From Colocasia esculenta (taxonomy: Eukaryota > Streptophyta > Magnoliopsida > Alismatales > Araceae), in assembly GCA_014218235.1 (NCBI GenBank), contig CM024755.1, positions 94,282,948 through 94,346,947 of the forward strand: 64,000 bases of DNA, in the 5' to 3' direction. This document shows positions 35,361 through 47,615 of this stretch, piece after piece; the stretch's first letter is position 1, and the number at the start of each line of letters is the position of its first letter. The notes under the pieces were generated by a model. That model was not told where the DNA came from, ran no database searches, and saw nothing but the letters and a program-made list of their open reading frames with translations. The translations under genes and the position numbers were made by a program.

Positions 35361-37175
35361 ATGGCAGCCCAAGGTCACTTCGAAGGTCAGTCAGTAAACA
35401 GGCAACCACTGTTCGATGGTGAAGACTACACATATTGGAAAACAAGGATGGAGTTCTTTCTACAAGGTCTTGACTATCAGATCTGGTCGATAGTTGAAGA
35501 ATGAGATCTCCTGGTGACAAACGAAAAGGATAAATGCATGGAAGATGACAAGAAGAAGATTTCTTTGAACTACAATGCCAAGAGTATCCTATGTTGTGCC
35601 CTTAGAAAAAAGGAAATCAACCGCATATCAGCCTGTAAATCTGCTATGGAAATGTGGGAAAAGCTAAGGATCACATATGAAGGTACTGACAAGGTTAAGG
35701 AAACCAGAATAGACATTCTGGTAACACAGTACGAGAGGTTCCAGATGCAGCAAGGAGAATCCATTACTCAGATGTACAGCAGATTCACCGATATCACAAA
35801 TGGGTTAGCTGGTCTGGGTAAGACATATCAGATGGGAGACATGGTGAGGAAGATACTCCGATCCCTACCTGCCTCATGGACACCAAAAGTTACAGCAATA
35901 GAAGAGGCTAATGACTTGAAGATAATGTCATTAGAGAAGCTCATTGGGTCCCTCATGGCCCATGAGATAAATATGGAAAGGTTGGGAGAATCTTCTAGTA
36001 GAAAGAAGCACTCCAACGCACTCTAGGCAGAAGAAGGATCATACAACCAAGAAAGCATGAATAGCAGTGAAGATGAAGAAGCAATGCTGTCCAGAAGATT
36101 ACAACGAATATTATCTAAGAAAAAGAAGTATCAGTCCGGGAGAAGATACTTTAAGAAAGGGAAAGACTTCAAAAGGTCTGAAGTCAAAGATTAAAATAAA
36201 AATGAACCAATCTGTTATGAATGCAAGAAGCCCGGACACATCAAGGCAGATTGTCCAAAGCTCAAGAAAAACGAGTTCAAAAAGAAAGACAGTTCCAGAA
36301 AACCCACAAGATTTAAGAAGAAAGCCATGGCAGCAACATAGGATAACAGCAGTGACTCGGATATCGAGTCAAGCTCAAGCAATGAAGAAGAAGAAGAAGC
36401 CAACCTGGCATTCATGGCCAACGTCGACGACAAGGTAACATCAGACTCATCTTTCCCTTCATGTAATGAATCTGATTCCGACAACTTAGAAGAAGCTTTT
36501 AATGAATTGTACTGTAAATATAAAGAGGGAAGTAAATCACTAAAAGCCAATAAGAAAAATCTCGCATGCTTAGAAAATACTAATTCAGACTTAAAATCTG
36601 AAAATGAGCAAATGGAAAAACAAATTATAGAACTAAAAAGAGGAAATGAATTATTATGTGAAGATTTGAAAAATAAAAACGAGCAATTAGCAAGTCTAGA
36701 AAACCAAGAAACTATGAATAAATTAAGACAAGAAGTCAATGATTTAACAACAGAAAATGAAAAATTGTCAAGCACACTAGAAAAATTAACTAATGGCAAA
36801 ACAACTTTAATATTAAAAGGTGCTAGACGATCAGGTAAAAAGAAACATGGGTTAGGTTATACTCCTCCCGATAATGAGGAAACAGTACTATATCCTAAAA
36901 TATATCCAACTCCTAAATTTGTAACTGAACAAGACACAGCATATAAATCAAATTTCAAATACATTCCAGCTAAAATGATAACTAAAATGTCTTGCTGCAG
37001 CCATTGTAACAAGTTAGGTAACATTAAAATGACATGTCCAACTAAACATAAAAAATGGATAATTAAAAGGAAAATTGATGATACTAACCAACCAGGACCC
37101 AAAAGAAATTGGGTACCTAAGTTTAGTGTTTTTACTGTAGGTAAACCTTCGAGCATCCAAGTGGTATTTAGATAG
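35361..37175 (+). pseudogene. Sirevirus gag with two zinc knuckles and coiled coil
   Basis: A frame from ATG 35361 can be followed to 37175, interrupted by stops TGA (35502), TAG (36024), TAA (36190) and TAG (36340). The capsid region spans about 35400-35990 (FDGEDYTYWKTRMEFFLQ, then QMQQGESITQMYSRFTDI). The first zinc knuckle is CYECKKPGHIKADC at 36213. A long coiled-coil-like, Lys/Glu-rich segment covers 36500-36810. A second knuckle near 36993 (CSHCNKLGNIKMTC) has Asn in place of the histidine. Long C-terminal gag extensions of this kind are characteristic of Sireviruses. A frameshift near 37150 leads into protease. Confidence 0.9.
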
Positions 37176-37554
37176 CGGATGCTCAAGGCACATGTCAGGA
37201 AATAGGAAGCTATTTTCTCATCTCAAAGCTGAGGAAGGCACATTCACCTATGGAGATAATGGAAAAGGGACTGTGATAGGCAGTGGATCAGTAGGCAGCA
37301 AAGACAAAACAGTTATTAAAGATGTAATATGCATCAAAGGACTAAGGCACAACCTCATCAGTATCAGCCAGCTGTGCGATAAAGGACATCAGATCAGATT
37401 TCAAGAGTCAAAGTGCAGCATTATGAAGGATGGTGTAGTCATCTTGGAAGCTAACAGAGAAAAGAACCTGTATGTACTCTATCTAGAAGAATTAAAGGAT
37501 CAGGACATATGTTTGGCAGTAGGTAAAGAGCAATCAACTGAACTGTGGCACTGA
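37150..37554 (+). pseudogene. Sirevirus protease and GAG-pre-integrase start
   Basis: The frame after the shift contains WYLDSGCSRHMSG, the copia-type aspartic protease motif with DSG, and a second flap-like part (VKDVICIKGLRHNLISISQL-like, near 37318-37375). It ends at a TGA at 37552 within the usual WHxRLGH motif; a C-to-T change of an arginine CGA would explain it. Protease would cut the polyprotein. Confidence 0.88.
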
Positions 37555-39489
37555 AGATTAGGCCACTGCAGTCTGGATGGCATGAGAAAATTAATCAAGA
37601 GAACCTTGGAGGAAGGCCTACCCAAAGTAAGTACAAGAATGGATGGTGTCTGTGGGCCATGTGCAAAAGGAAAGCACACCAAGTCATCCTTCAACTCAAA
37701 GACTGTGGTAACAACCTCTAAGCCCTTAAAACTTCTACATATGGATTTATTTGAGCCAATGAGAACCACAAGTCTTGGAGGAAAGATTTTTGGTTTTGTT
37801 ATAGTAGACGATTTCTCCATATTTACATGCGTATCTTTCTTGGAGCATAAAGATAATACATTTGACAGCTTTGTTAGCTTCAGTAAGAAAGTACAAAAAG
37901 ATAAAAAAAAACACAGTATTATTGGTATTCGATCAGACCATGGAGGAGAATTCCATAATGAGAAATTTGCCAATTTCTATGATGATCAAGGGATAGAGCA
38001 CAACTTCTTAGCACCAAGGACACCACAACAAAATGGAGTTGCTGAGAGGAAGAATAGAACCCTATTGGACATGGCAAGGACAATGCTATCAGAATATGAT
38101 TTGCCAAGATATTTTTGGGCCGAAGCAGTCAACACAGCATGTTATATCATCAACCGAGTTATGATTAGGCCAATCCTGAAAAAGACTTCATATGAGCTAT
38201 ACAAGCAGAAAAAGTTGAAGATCAGCCATTTCAGGACATTTGGATGTCCATGCTTCATCCACAACAACGGCAAAAGGGATATTGGTAAGCTAGACTCCAA
38301 ATCAGATGAAGGTATAATCATGGGGTATGCTTCCAAACTCAAAGGATATAGAGTATTTAACAAACGAACTTTGTTAATTGAACAGTCAGTGCATATTATT
38401 TTTTATGAAACTAACCCTTCCTTGAAAGAGGAAGAAGATAGTGATATTGATGATGCAGAAAAATTGTCCAAGAAATTAAAGGATACATCCATTGAGGACA
38501 AGGAAGATCCACCTTTGGAAGACCTACAACAAAAGGACAAATCTCATGATAAGCTTCCAAAAGAATGGAGGTATAAGAAAGATCACCCTCCAGACAACAT
38601 CATTGGTGATCCGTCGGTTGGGGTAAGAACCAGAGGTAATGTAATTCCTTGTGACTATCTAGCTTTTATTTCACAAATAGAGCCTAAGACAGTCAATGAA
38701 GCTCTCACTGATGAATCTTGGATATTAGCCATGCAAGATGAACTTAACCAGTTCAAGAGAAACCATGTATGGTCACTTGTTCCTAGACCATCAGATCATC
38801 TAGTGATTGGCACCAAATGGGTGTTCAAAAACAAATTGGATGAAGCTGGTGCGATCTCAAGAAACAAGGCCAGACTGGTAGCTCAAGGTTATTCCCTAGA
38901 GGAAGGCATAGATTTCGATGAAACTTATTCACCAGTAGCTAGACTTGAGACAATAAGAATCTTACTTGCATATGCATCTGCATTAGGTTTAAAACTGTTT
39001 CAAATGGATGTTAAATCAGCTTTTGTAAACGGTTACATAAAGGAGGAAGTTTATGTAGAACAACCGCCAGGTTTTGATGATATCGATTTTCCTGATCATG
39101 TATTTAAATTGCATAAAGCTTTATATGGTTTGAAACAAGCACCAAGAGCATGGTACGAATGTTTAAGTGCATTTCTATTGAACCATGGTTTTATTAGAGG
39201 TCAAGTAGATAGTACATTATTTGTTAAGTCTAAAGTCAAACATATATTGCTTGTACAAATTTATGTAGATGATATAATATTTGGTTCTACTGACGAATCC
39301 CTTTGCAAGTATTTTGAGAAGCTTATGCAGGGAGAATTTGAAATGAGCATGATGGGGGAGCTCAACTACTTCCTCGGATTGCAAATCAAACAAGGAAAAG
39401 AAGGGTCACTCATTTGTCAAGCCAAGTATACCAAAGAGCTATTAAAGAAATTTGGTTTTGAAAATGCCAAGCCACTGTCAACACAATGA
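37555..39489 (+). pseudogene. Sirevirus integrase and reverse transcriptase
   Basis: This is a 635-residue open stretch. The zinc-binding region ends with CGPCAKGKHTKSSF. The integrase core has Asp (LLHMDLFEPM), Asp (IRSDHGGEF) and Glu (NGVAERKNR), near 37735-38060. RT follows from about 38750 (VWSLVPRPSDHLVIGTKWVF), with the catalytic YVDDIIFGST at 39262. The linker is acidic. In most elements the second residue after the first integrase Asp region reads DLFGPM, here DLFEPM. The frame breaks near 39485 before RNase H. DIIFGST and the following envelope-like ORF mark it as a Sirevirus. Confidence 0.95.
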
Positions 39490-40181
39490 GCACATCAATT
39501 AGGTTAGATAGTGATAAAGATGGTAAGAAAGTAGATCAGAAGCTTTATAGAGATATGATAGGTTCATTACTCTATTTAACTGCAAGTAGACTTGATATAT
39601 TGTTTAGTGTATGCATGTGTGTTAGGTATCAGGCAGATCCTAGAGAGTCTCACTAAATTTCTGTTAAAAGAATCACTAGATATTTAGCTAGAACTCATGA
39701 TCTAGGTCTATGGTATCAAAAATCATGCAAAATTAGTTTTGTAGGGTACTCTGATGCTGATTATGCTGGATGCAAAATAGATAGAAAAAGCACCAGTGGT
39801 TGTTGTCAATTTCTTGCAGGATGTCTGATATCATGGTCTTCAAAGAACTAAAATTCAGTAGCACTATCCACAGCTGAAGCTGAGTACATGGCTGCTGGAA
39901 GCTATTGTACACAACTTGAGGATTATGGACTTCATATCAAGACAATTCCCCTGCTGTGCGACAACACCAGTGCGATAAATCTAACCAAGAATCCAGTTCA
40001 GCATTCAAGGACTAAACACATTAAGGTTAGATATCATTTCATTCGTGATCATGTAGCTAATGGTAATATAGACATTTCTTTTATTGATACAAATAATCAG
40101 TTAGCAGATATCTTTACAAAGGCTTTACCTGAAGAGAGATTTACTTCTCTTAGAAGGGAATTAAGCATGTGCAATTTGTGA
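39490..40181 (+). pseudogene. Sirevirus RNase H
   Basis: After a frameshift the RT thumb and RNase H continue. The active-site Asp is in FVGYSDADYAGCKIDRKSTSG and the Glu in LSTAEAEYMAAGSY, with DNTSAINLTKNP and HFIRDHVANG further on. Stops occur near 39653 (TAA) and 39849 (TAA, in the SSKxQNSV motif). The gene ends with LRRELSMCNL, typical for the pol end in this lineage. Confidence 0.9.
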
Positions 40182-40595
40182 AAGACTTATCTGTAAATAA
40201 CTGAAATAACAACGTATTTCTGAATATCATTTATTTTTCCCTCTGTAGTTAAGCAAAATTTCTTTTCAATATTTCTTGTCTCTTATTCCTTTAAGATGGT
40301 TAGCTTATTTTAAAGCTATTTATTCATCTCAAAATCTTGTTTGTCATTTTCTGCCTTTATGGCGTCAGCACCTCAAAAGTCGCTTTATCTTTATTCTATA
40401 TATTCTGAAATCTGTGTTGCAACGATTCACATCCCGCCTTCATCTCTTTCTACTTGCCTGAGACGATAACCCTTTCGACTCTGGCATCCACCTCGCACGA
40501 TTTCAAAGGTTTCACTTTTTCCCACGAGAAATTTCTTGAGGGCTTTTGCTCCAATCTTCATTCCAATCATCCAGAACCTTTCCCCATTCAAAACC
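40182..40595 (+). other. Spacer and leader before the envelope-like ORF
   Basis: About 410 bases, T-rich at first and then pyrimidine-rich, lie between the pol stop and the next ATG. No ORF is convincing. A separate transcript or internal start would be needed to express the downstream ORF; I see no decisive promoter. Confidence 0.5.
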
Positions 40596-43338
40596 ATGGC
40601 CGTTTCTGGAATTTCTGGCACTGTTGGGGGCTATGGAGCTGCGATCCTCACAGCTGAGCAGCAGGAAAGATTCGCTACTGTGAAGACCAAGCTGTGCGAG
40701 CACAAGGCAGTGGACGTGGCAGATTTGGAGAAGAATAGAATGCACAGCATCGTCGCAGCCATGGAAAGGATGAATTGGATGAAGTTTGCAACTCTGTCAA
40801 AAGTAAGTTATCCAGACCTAGTGAAGGCTTTTTACGTTTGTTTGAAGACTAAGGAGGACGAATCCTTGACATCCACCGTCAAAGGAACACAGATTAAGAT
40901 CACCTATGAGCTTTTGGAAACTCTATTTGGTGTTTGCAGCATCGTTCACAGTGGGGTTCACACTGTGGATATCCAGGCGAAGGGATTAGGGATTGTTGGT
41001 CCCGAGTATAGACTAAAGGATGGAAAGATAGACATCAACCAGTTGAATGCTTTCAACCGTATTTTGCACTTTATTCTTTGCCAAATTTTGGTCCCAAGGA
41101 GTGCCACCTTTTCGACATGTACAAAGACGGACTCAGATATGATGTTCTGGGCTATCAAGAACCAGAGCATAAATATGGCAGAGGTTATGATAGAAGGGAT
41201 AAAGTTTGCATCCGCTCAGGTTTGGGACAAGAAGAGCAAGCTAAATGTGTCCCTACCATATGCACACCTGCACACCAAGGTATTTCAACATTTTGGCATC
41301 AAGTTACCTAGAGTAGTGTCAGAGAAAATGGGGCAGGCAATTCGAAGTAGAAACCTGAAGAAGAGTGGCTTCTCATTGGTGGCTGGAGTATGGACTAAAA
41401 CTTCAGCAGTAGAAGGTGAAGCCATTATTGGCGAAGCCCAAGAAGTTCAACAAGAAGTAGGAGTAGTAGCAGTAGCAGTAGAAGTACCAGTAGGACCAGG
41501 AGTTCAAGAGCAGGCCGCCCAAGAAGAACCACAAGTAGCAGCAGCAGTACCAGTGGTTCAAGAGGAACTAGCAGCAGCAGCAGCGCCTACAGTGCAAGCA
41601 GCAGCAACAGATATCAAGGAATGTGTGTCAGACATTCAGGAAGAGCAAGCAGCAGGAATTATTCAAGAAATTGTTGAGGATATTAGCTCCAGTGAAAGAA
41701 GGAAAGAGGATATTCCTCATGAGCACCTCGAGCCTATAGAACAATTGCAAGTAATTGTCCCTCCAACTTCTATGGTAGGGTCAGTCCTCAGAAGAGTGCT
41801 AGACTCCATTCCAAGCACTCAAAGTGTGCAAGAGGCTGCTATTGTTGAAGAAGTTGTGGCATCAGGCCACATTGTAGATGTTGTGATGGAGGAAGCTCCC
41901 ATTCGGGGGGAGCAGGAAATTGTAACTGAAGATGTGCAAGTAGAAGATGCTCCTATTCAGGGGGAGCAAGCTGTTGAGAAGGAAGCACAAATTCAAGGGG
42001 AGCACACTGCCAATGCCCCCATTGATGATCAGTTCAGAGAAGGCAGTGTGGAGAGTGCCTCAGGTGAAGAAGATAATGATGATAATGTGGAGCCCGTTGC
42101 AAGGGCAAGCAGCAAAGAGAAAGAAGGAGCTTTTGGGATTCCTCTCTTGACCAGGAGGCCTCATTAGAGGCAGAGAAAGAAGAAATTGAAGGTCAATCTG
42201 AAGCCCTTAGTTGCTAGAATGGATGAACAAAGAAAGATTCTATACTATGTGCAATCAGATATTCAGTCAATTTTCATAAGCCATAGTACTTCAGCTAAGG
42301 AGATGGGAATGGTCAGAAATGCAGTGAGATGGGTGCGAAGTGAGCTCATTAGCATCATGGAGTCTATAGCCGCACTTGGAGATTTGGTCAGGGCACAGTC
42401 CTCAAATGTCCCTCCTGCTTCTTCTCCTGTAAATCCAGTCCGCAGTGCAGGGCCATCAGGGCCAGTTTCAGAAGATCCAACAGGGCCATCAGGGCCACAG
42501 GTTGTTGAAAAGGTAGCAACTAAAATGGAAGTTTATGTTGAAGCTGTGAAGGCTGGGCCACCAGGGCCATCAGAGGATGTTGTTGGGCGAACAAGGCCAG
42601 TGGTTTCCGAGGGTGAGATTCCAAGAGTAGAAGAGCCAGTTGTAGCTCCAGAAGCCCCTGATCCTTCATCTCATGCAACTCCGGCCCCTACTTCACCACC
42701 ATCTTCCTCCACAGCACCACCAGCAACTATCCCTTTCAAACAACCCATGCCTCGCTCCACCAACACCATCTCTTTTTGAATCCTCCTCATCTCCTGCCAT
42801 CTCCACATCCATTCCTCCACCTCCTCCTGTCATTGAAGACCCTCCATCCTCATCATCAGCTGGAGCCTCATCTTCCTCTGGTCCTTCTTCTGCTGGACCA
42901 TCCATCATATCTCCTCCTACCCATCAATCCTTTCTTCATCCTCCTACTCCTCCTTCCTTTCTTACCTTTATACCTGAAGGTGCACAACTTGAAGGTCCCT
43001 TTCTCAAGAAATTCGAGAATTAGTTGGAAATTTCCACAATCCGCTCAGTCTTGGAAGTTGGTTCTCATGTCCACAAAACTAACTCTCCTTCTTCTAGTCC
43101 TTCCTCTAAAAAGAGGAAACTCTCCAACACACTTGCTCTTCCCTCCGAACCCAAATTTCCTCCTCTTTGGTTTTCCCTCACTGTTGACAATCGAAGGAAA
43201 CCAATCTATTGTGAATATCTTCAAAAGTGTATCTTTGCCACCATTTTTGGTGTTCATTTTCTCAATATAACAGATCACCTCAATGTTGTCCTTCCTTATA
43301 ACCACTTCTCCAAAGCCGATCAATCCAAAATCTTCTAA
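40596..43338 (+). pseudogene. Sirevirus envelope-like ORF, long but broken
   Basis: The ATG at 40596 sits in AACCATGGCC, a good context. The first ~270 residues form a conserved-looking domain (MKFATLSKVSYPDLVKAFYV, then ITYELLETLFGVC), similar in style to the 'putative plant transposon protein' domain found in this position. Next come an Ala/Val/Gln/Glu-rich repeat region (41400-41640), a TAG at 42165, and a segment with collagen-like GPSGP repeats (42440-42570). A frameshift near 42770 enters a Pro/Ser-rich stretch, then a TAG at 43021 and a final stretch to 43338. I see no strong signal peptide or membrane anchor, so an envelope role is doubtful. A gypsy LTR begins 15 bases after the end. 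Confidence 0.75.
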
Positions 43339-43353
43339 CTGGCTGAATGCAAG

Positions 43354-46170
43354 TGTAAGGCCCTCGAATTTTGTTGCATTATTCTATTTCGTGTAAATAA
43401 TTCATGTTGTGTATGCATAGATGTACATATCTACGTATGTATTAACTAGTTATCCTTATGTGTGCATGTGTATAAATAGTTGTAAATAATGTATGAATTG
43501 CATGATGGTAGTGTGTACATGATAGTTTATGTATGGCATGTACATAGGTATAAGTTAAGCATGGTTTCTGCATGTTTTGGGTTCTGGCCGAAGGACCCAA
43601 TTGGCGTCCACATGGATGGACGTCCATGCTTATCCAACGTCCACATCGATGGACGCCAATACTTAAGCCAACGTCCATGGATGTGGACGTTAAAATTTCT
43701 GACCTGCATGCGTTGCAGACCCCGAAATCCTGGAAGAAGGAAGCTCAGCCATTGGGGAGCTGTCCCCAACGGCTCCGAGCCTTTCCCATCACCCTGCGGG
43801 AAAGGAGAGACCCCTCTCCTTTAAACCAAGCTCCTCCTGCACCAGAAAGAGCTCTCTTTGGCTCTTTGCAAAGAGGAGTGAAAACCCTAGCAAGCTGTGA
43901 GAAAAGCTGGACTTTGCAAGCTCGGATCCATCCGTGTGAAGGTGTTCCCGGCGTTCTACTGCAACAAGGAGGTAGCTGGAACATCGAGGAAGAGCTCCCC
44001 GACCCCAACTTGTTGTGGAGATCGACTGAGAACCAGGAGGAAGGAAGTTTTGGAGACTTCTTGGGACTGCCCAAGGAGAGCTTCATCAACCTCTTTGATC
44101 CCTTGAATATTTATTTAGAGGCAAGTAACCTACACACATCGTCCCTGTAGATGTCTAGTAGGGTTTTCTTATTTTTTACAGATTTTAAATCGTGTCCTGG
44201 ATCCCCTTTTCACCCTGTATTTGGAGTTCGGTCTGTGCTCTTGCACTGACAGGAACTTGGCGTCAATGCCTTGCCGCCAAGATCTCCAGTCTGCGTCCAG
44301 CGATCTTGTCGTCCAACCCCTTGAACGGCCAGAGACTGCCGTTAAGTTCTTCAGGACAGAACAGTGAGTTGTTCTTCCTGGTATATGATTATTTTCGATG
44401 TGTTTTCGCGATGAGGATATAATGTAACTCCTATATGCTATGTACCCTAGTTAATGTAGAGTGTGAGAGAATGATTTTGCATATTTTGTGGATGGTAGAG
44501 TTTATTAGTTTATTGAAATGCATGTGGAAGAAATAGCCATGTATGTTTTCCCCACTATTCTAATGATCCGTGGGAAATTTGGATGCCCTAAATTTTGTTA
44601 GACCATGAGAGGGTGATTCAGCTTGTGCTTTAAATTTTTGGGAATTTCTCCATGCTCACATGATTTACTGAAATTTCTGAAATAGAATTAGAAAACATGC
44701 GTAGGTCTTGTAAAATCTCCTGTAAATTATGTGTTGTGTAATAAATCTGGGGAAATTTTCTGTGGTGTTGTGTATGTTGGGTTCAAAGCTACGAACTGTT
44801 AAACTGAATATTCAAGTGGTGTGCCATGATAAATTGAATTACGAATGATATGAGGATTGATATCTAATTTTCTGTAATTGCATTATGAGTCAGAAAAATG
44901 TGAAATTTTGTACGTGAGGTCATAAACCTGTAATCATCATGTGGTTAAATTTTCAGGATGTTTGGACAACTATAGAATGCAATATGAAACTTCCATGCGA
45001 AAATATGTGAATAATGCATGCTATTGTGGAAATGATTTGAAATGCGCGTGCAACCTGATTTATGCAACTTACTGAATGTGTAATCTCTGTCATCTGTAGT
45101 ATCATACTAGGAAAACAGAGCCATGTGTGTGAATGAGAGAATGAAAAGACGTGTGTGCGCCATGTGTAAATATGTGAGTAAAAATCGGTATGTGTAATGT
45201 GTAAGACTGTGCCAAGTGTGATACTGCTTCCATAGAGGGCTGTGGGACCGTATCATGGAAAAGTCCCCATGAGAAGGTTCAATGTGTTAAGATCCTAAGG
45301 GCATTAGGATGAAATCCTGGAGGTGGACAAGTACCACTAGTTAGGGTGGAGACTTGTTCTCCCGGTCTGCGCAGTCCAAGAATCGTCACTATATTGCCTA
45401 GGTGACGTCTATGTGTATGTGATGTGTATGTGTCCTTCTAATGGTGGTTTGGACTATGTGTCACGGCACTAAAGTGTAAAATGTGAAAATGTGAATTGTG
45501 AATGTGATCATGTGTAAATTGTATAGTGTGAATATGTGTAAATGTGAAATGTGTGAAAAGTGAACTATGAGAATGAGGAAATTGTGCAGCCATGTGAAAC
45601 TAATGTATTAGATGATGAAATGGAGATCCATGATATGTTAATGTTAAACTTGTGTCATAACAGCAACCTAATCGTAGTTATGAAAATACTTTACATGTGT
45701 ACAAATGCGTAGAATCCATGCTAGTAGCATTTCTTGCTTATGTGTAAATGTTTCCATGTTTAAGCGCCACCATGATATAGTTAATTGAGATTGTAGCTCT
45801 CATGTGATTTGTTGTGAACTTATAATTCATGTCAAAACAGCAAGCTAAAAGTGTATAAAACGACAATATGCATGTGCAAGAATGTGTAGAAATCATGATA
45901 GGAAGGTCTCATTTCATGTATGTAAGCACACCATGTTTAGTTGCTCTCATGTTTTGCTTAATTGGAGATGAAACCTTTATGTGATAGAATAAGTAGAAAT
46001 CATGTGATAGGACATTTATTTTGGAAAAAAACTGAAATCATGAACCATGTATTTAATTTGATAGAACTACCATGATAGGTTGTCTCTTATTGATGTCAAG
46101 CATGCTACATGTTTTGTCTTGTGACTTGGGATGAAAATCGGCTATGATATGTGCATGTATGATGTATGTG
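43354..46170 (+). mobile_element. Gypsy-type LTR, 3' truncated
   Basis: TGTAAGGCCCTCG starts the LTR after GCAAG. It matches 1-2110 in reverse orientation and then continues with the shared block (45220-45420) and AT-rich sequence. Compared with the 4.07-kb solo LTR at 46248, about 1 kb of its right end is missing: at about 46171 the sequence becomes gypsy integrase. Features in order are a word block (43597-43695), inverted repeat (43749-43772), a CT-rich probable promoter, a splice-donor-like AGAGGCAAGTAACC (44117-44130) and a second word block (44265-44340). Confidence 0.8.
43597..44340. repeat. Paired GACGTC/GGCGTCCA word blocks around the LTR leader
   Basis: The first block (43597-43695) has near-copies of GGCGTCCACATGGATGGACG and ATGTGGACG. 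The second (44265-44340) has TTGGCGTCAATGCC and similar. Between them lie the promoter, leader and donor-like site, the same order as in the sister LTRs. Confidence 0.65.
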
Positions 46171-46809
46171 GTGGATAGATTAGCGAAGGTTTATGTTGAT
46201 AGAATTGTTCCACTGCATGGTATTCCGAAGTCTATTGTATCTGATAGTGTGAGACCCCAAAATTTTTCGTCATTTTATAATGTGCATGCGATAATTTCAT
46301 GTCATAAATATAGTGTACGTATTAAAAATATTACATACTATAACTATTAAATTGTTCATGCGCATATATGTGTATGTATATTATTTTTGTGAATATAAGT
46401 AATTAGCTAGTTTTATAATGATGTACTTATTTAAATACCATGCATGTTGTACTTAATTATACTTTGTACACGTATAGATGTATAAAACTAATGTGGTACA
46501 TTTGATATTTACTTATTGAAATAATAATTACTTGACTATGACTTGTATGATATCTAGATAATAGTGTGTGTACTACATTTATATTGATCTTCGTGCTAAA
46601 TACATGCAACTATAGTGTATATGTATATACGTGTCTATTACTTCGTGCATATTATCATTAATTGAAAATAATGCAAGTTATATTTATAAATAATGTGTAA
46701 TGCATGTAATTTACGTAATTAGTGTAAAAATATTTAATCATGTTCATACCATATTGTTGGAGCCTCAATCTATGTTAAATCGGACGAAAACACTGTTTTT
46801 GGCTGTCTG

Positions 46810-47615
46810 GCACAGTTGGCGGCCAGAACTGTGCCACCAACATGCAGAGGGCCAGTTGGCGTCCACCCCCTGGACGCCAACCCCAGTGGGCGGCCACCCC
46901 CTTGACGCCAACCCCCTTCTGGCGGCCAGAGCTTGACGTCAACTGAGCAGTTGACTACAACCGATGTTGACGTCAATATCCTCCTGCGTAACGGTTCCAG
47001 ATTCTTTAATGCTCGCATTAAGAGTTGTCCCAGTTTAGGAACCCTTTCTAAACCCTTGGTAACCTACCCTAGTGTGTACCCAACCCATCCAACTTTATAA
47101 AAACCTATTTTCTGGCCGCACCAAGCTTTTTGGTGTTTTGAGAAACCCTATTCTTTCCTGCAAGAAAAGCTATTTTTCCTGAGCTTTGATCCAGTGATTG
47201 GAGGACTTTCTAGGAGATCTACCATGACTGGAGCGTAGTACAACCATCCAAGAAGCATCCCCAACCCCAAGGAAAGTTCTACGTCGACGGGAGAAGGAGA
47301 TCCAAGGAGTTTCCGAGCACCCTCTTGTTTTGACCGAGGAGGGCTTCAATGGCATAGATTTGATCTTCTAGGATTTTATTAGAGGTAAGTAACCTTTCTA
47401 CATCCTTCCTATACATGTCCCTTAGGTCCTAGAATTTTTGTAAATTTTTCCTCGCGTCTTGGACCCTCAAACTTCTCCGTACATGTGAGTATGTCTGTGC
47501 AGATTGCTGTCTTGAAGTTGACGGCAACATCCCTTGCCGTCAAGTTCATCAGTTGACGGCAATAGATGTTGCAGTTAACTCAGTTAACGGCCAGGGGTAT
47601 GCAGTCAAGTTCTTC
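46810..47615. repeat. Paired word blocks flanking promoter and donor in the solo LTR
   Basis: Block 1 (46810-46985) contains TTGGCGTCC, GACGCCAACCCC and TGGCGGCCA in near-tandem. Block 2 (47510-47615) contains TTGACGGCAA variants. The predicted TATA box and donor lie between. Confidence 0.7.
47094..47103 (+). promoter_or_regulatory. TATA-like box of the solo LTR
   Basis: TTTATAAAAA lies between the first word block and the donor-like site, with a C-rich initiator-like region downstream. Confidence 0.5.

Noticed and set aside
40596..43338. Viral envelope glycoprotein
   Set aside because: No convincing signal peptide, furin-like site or transmembrane helix; the label envelope-like is positional only.
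43572..44150. 192-residue open frame in the LTR at 43354
   Set aside because: It spans word block, inverted repeat and promoter, so it cannot be one translated leader; no family recognised.
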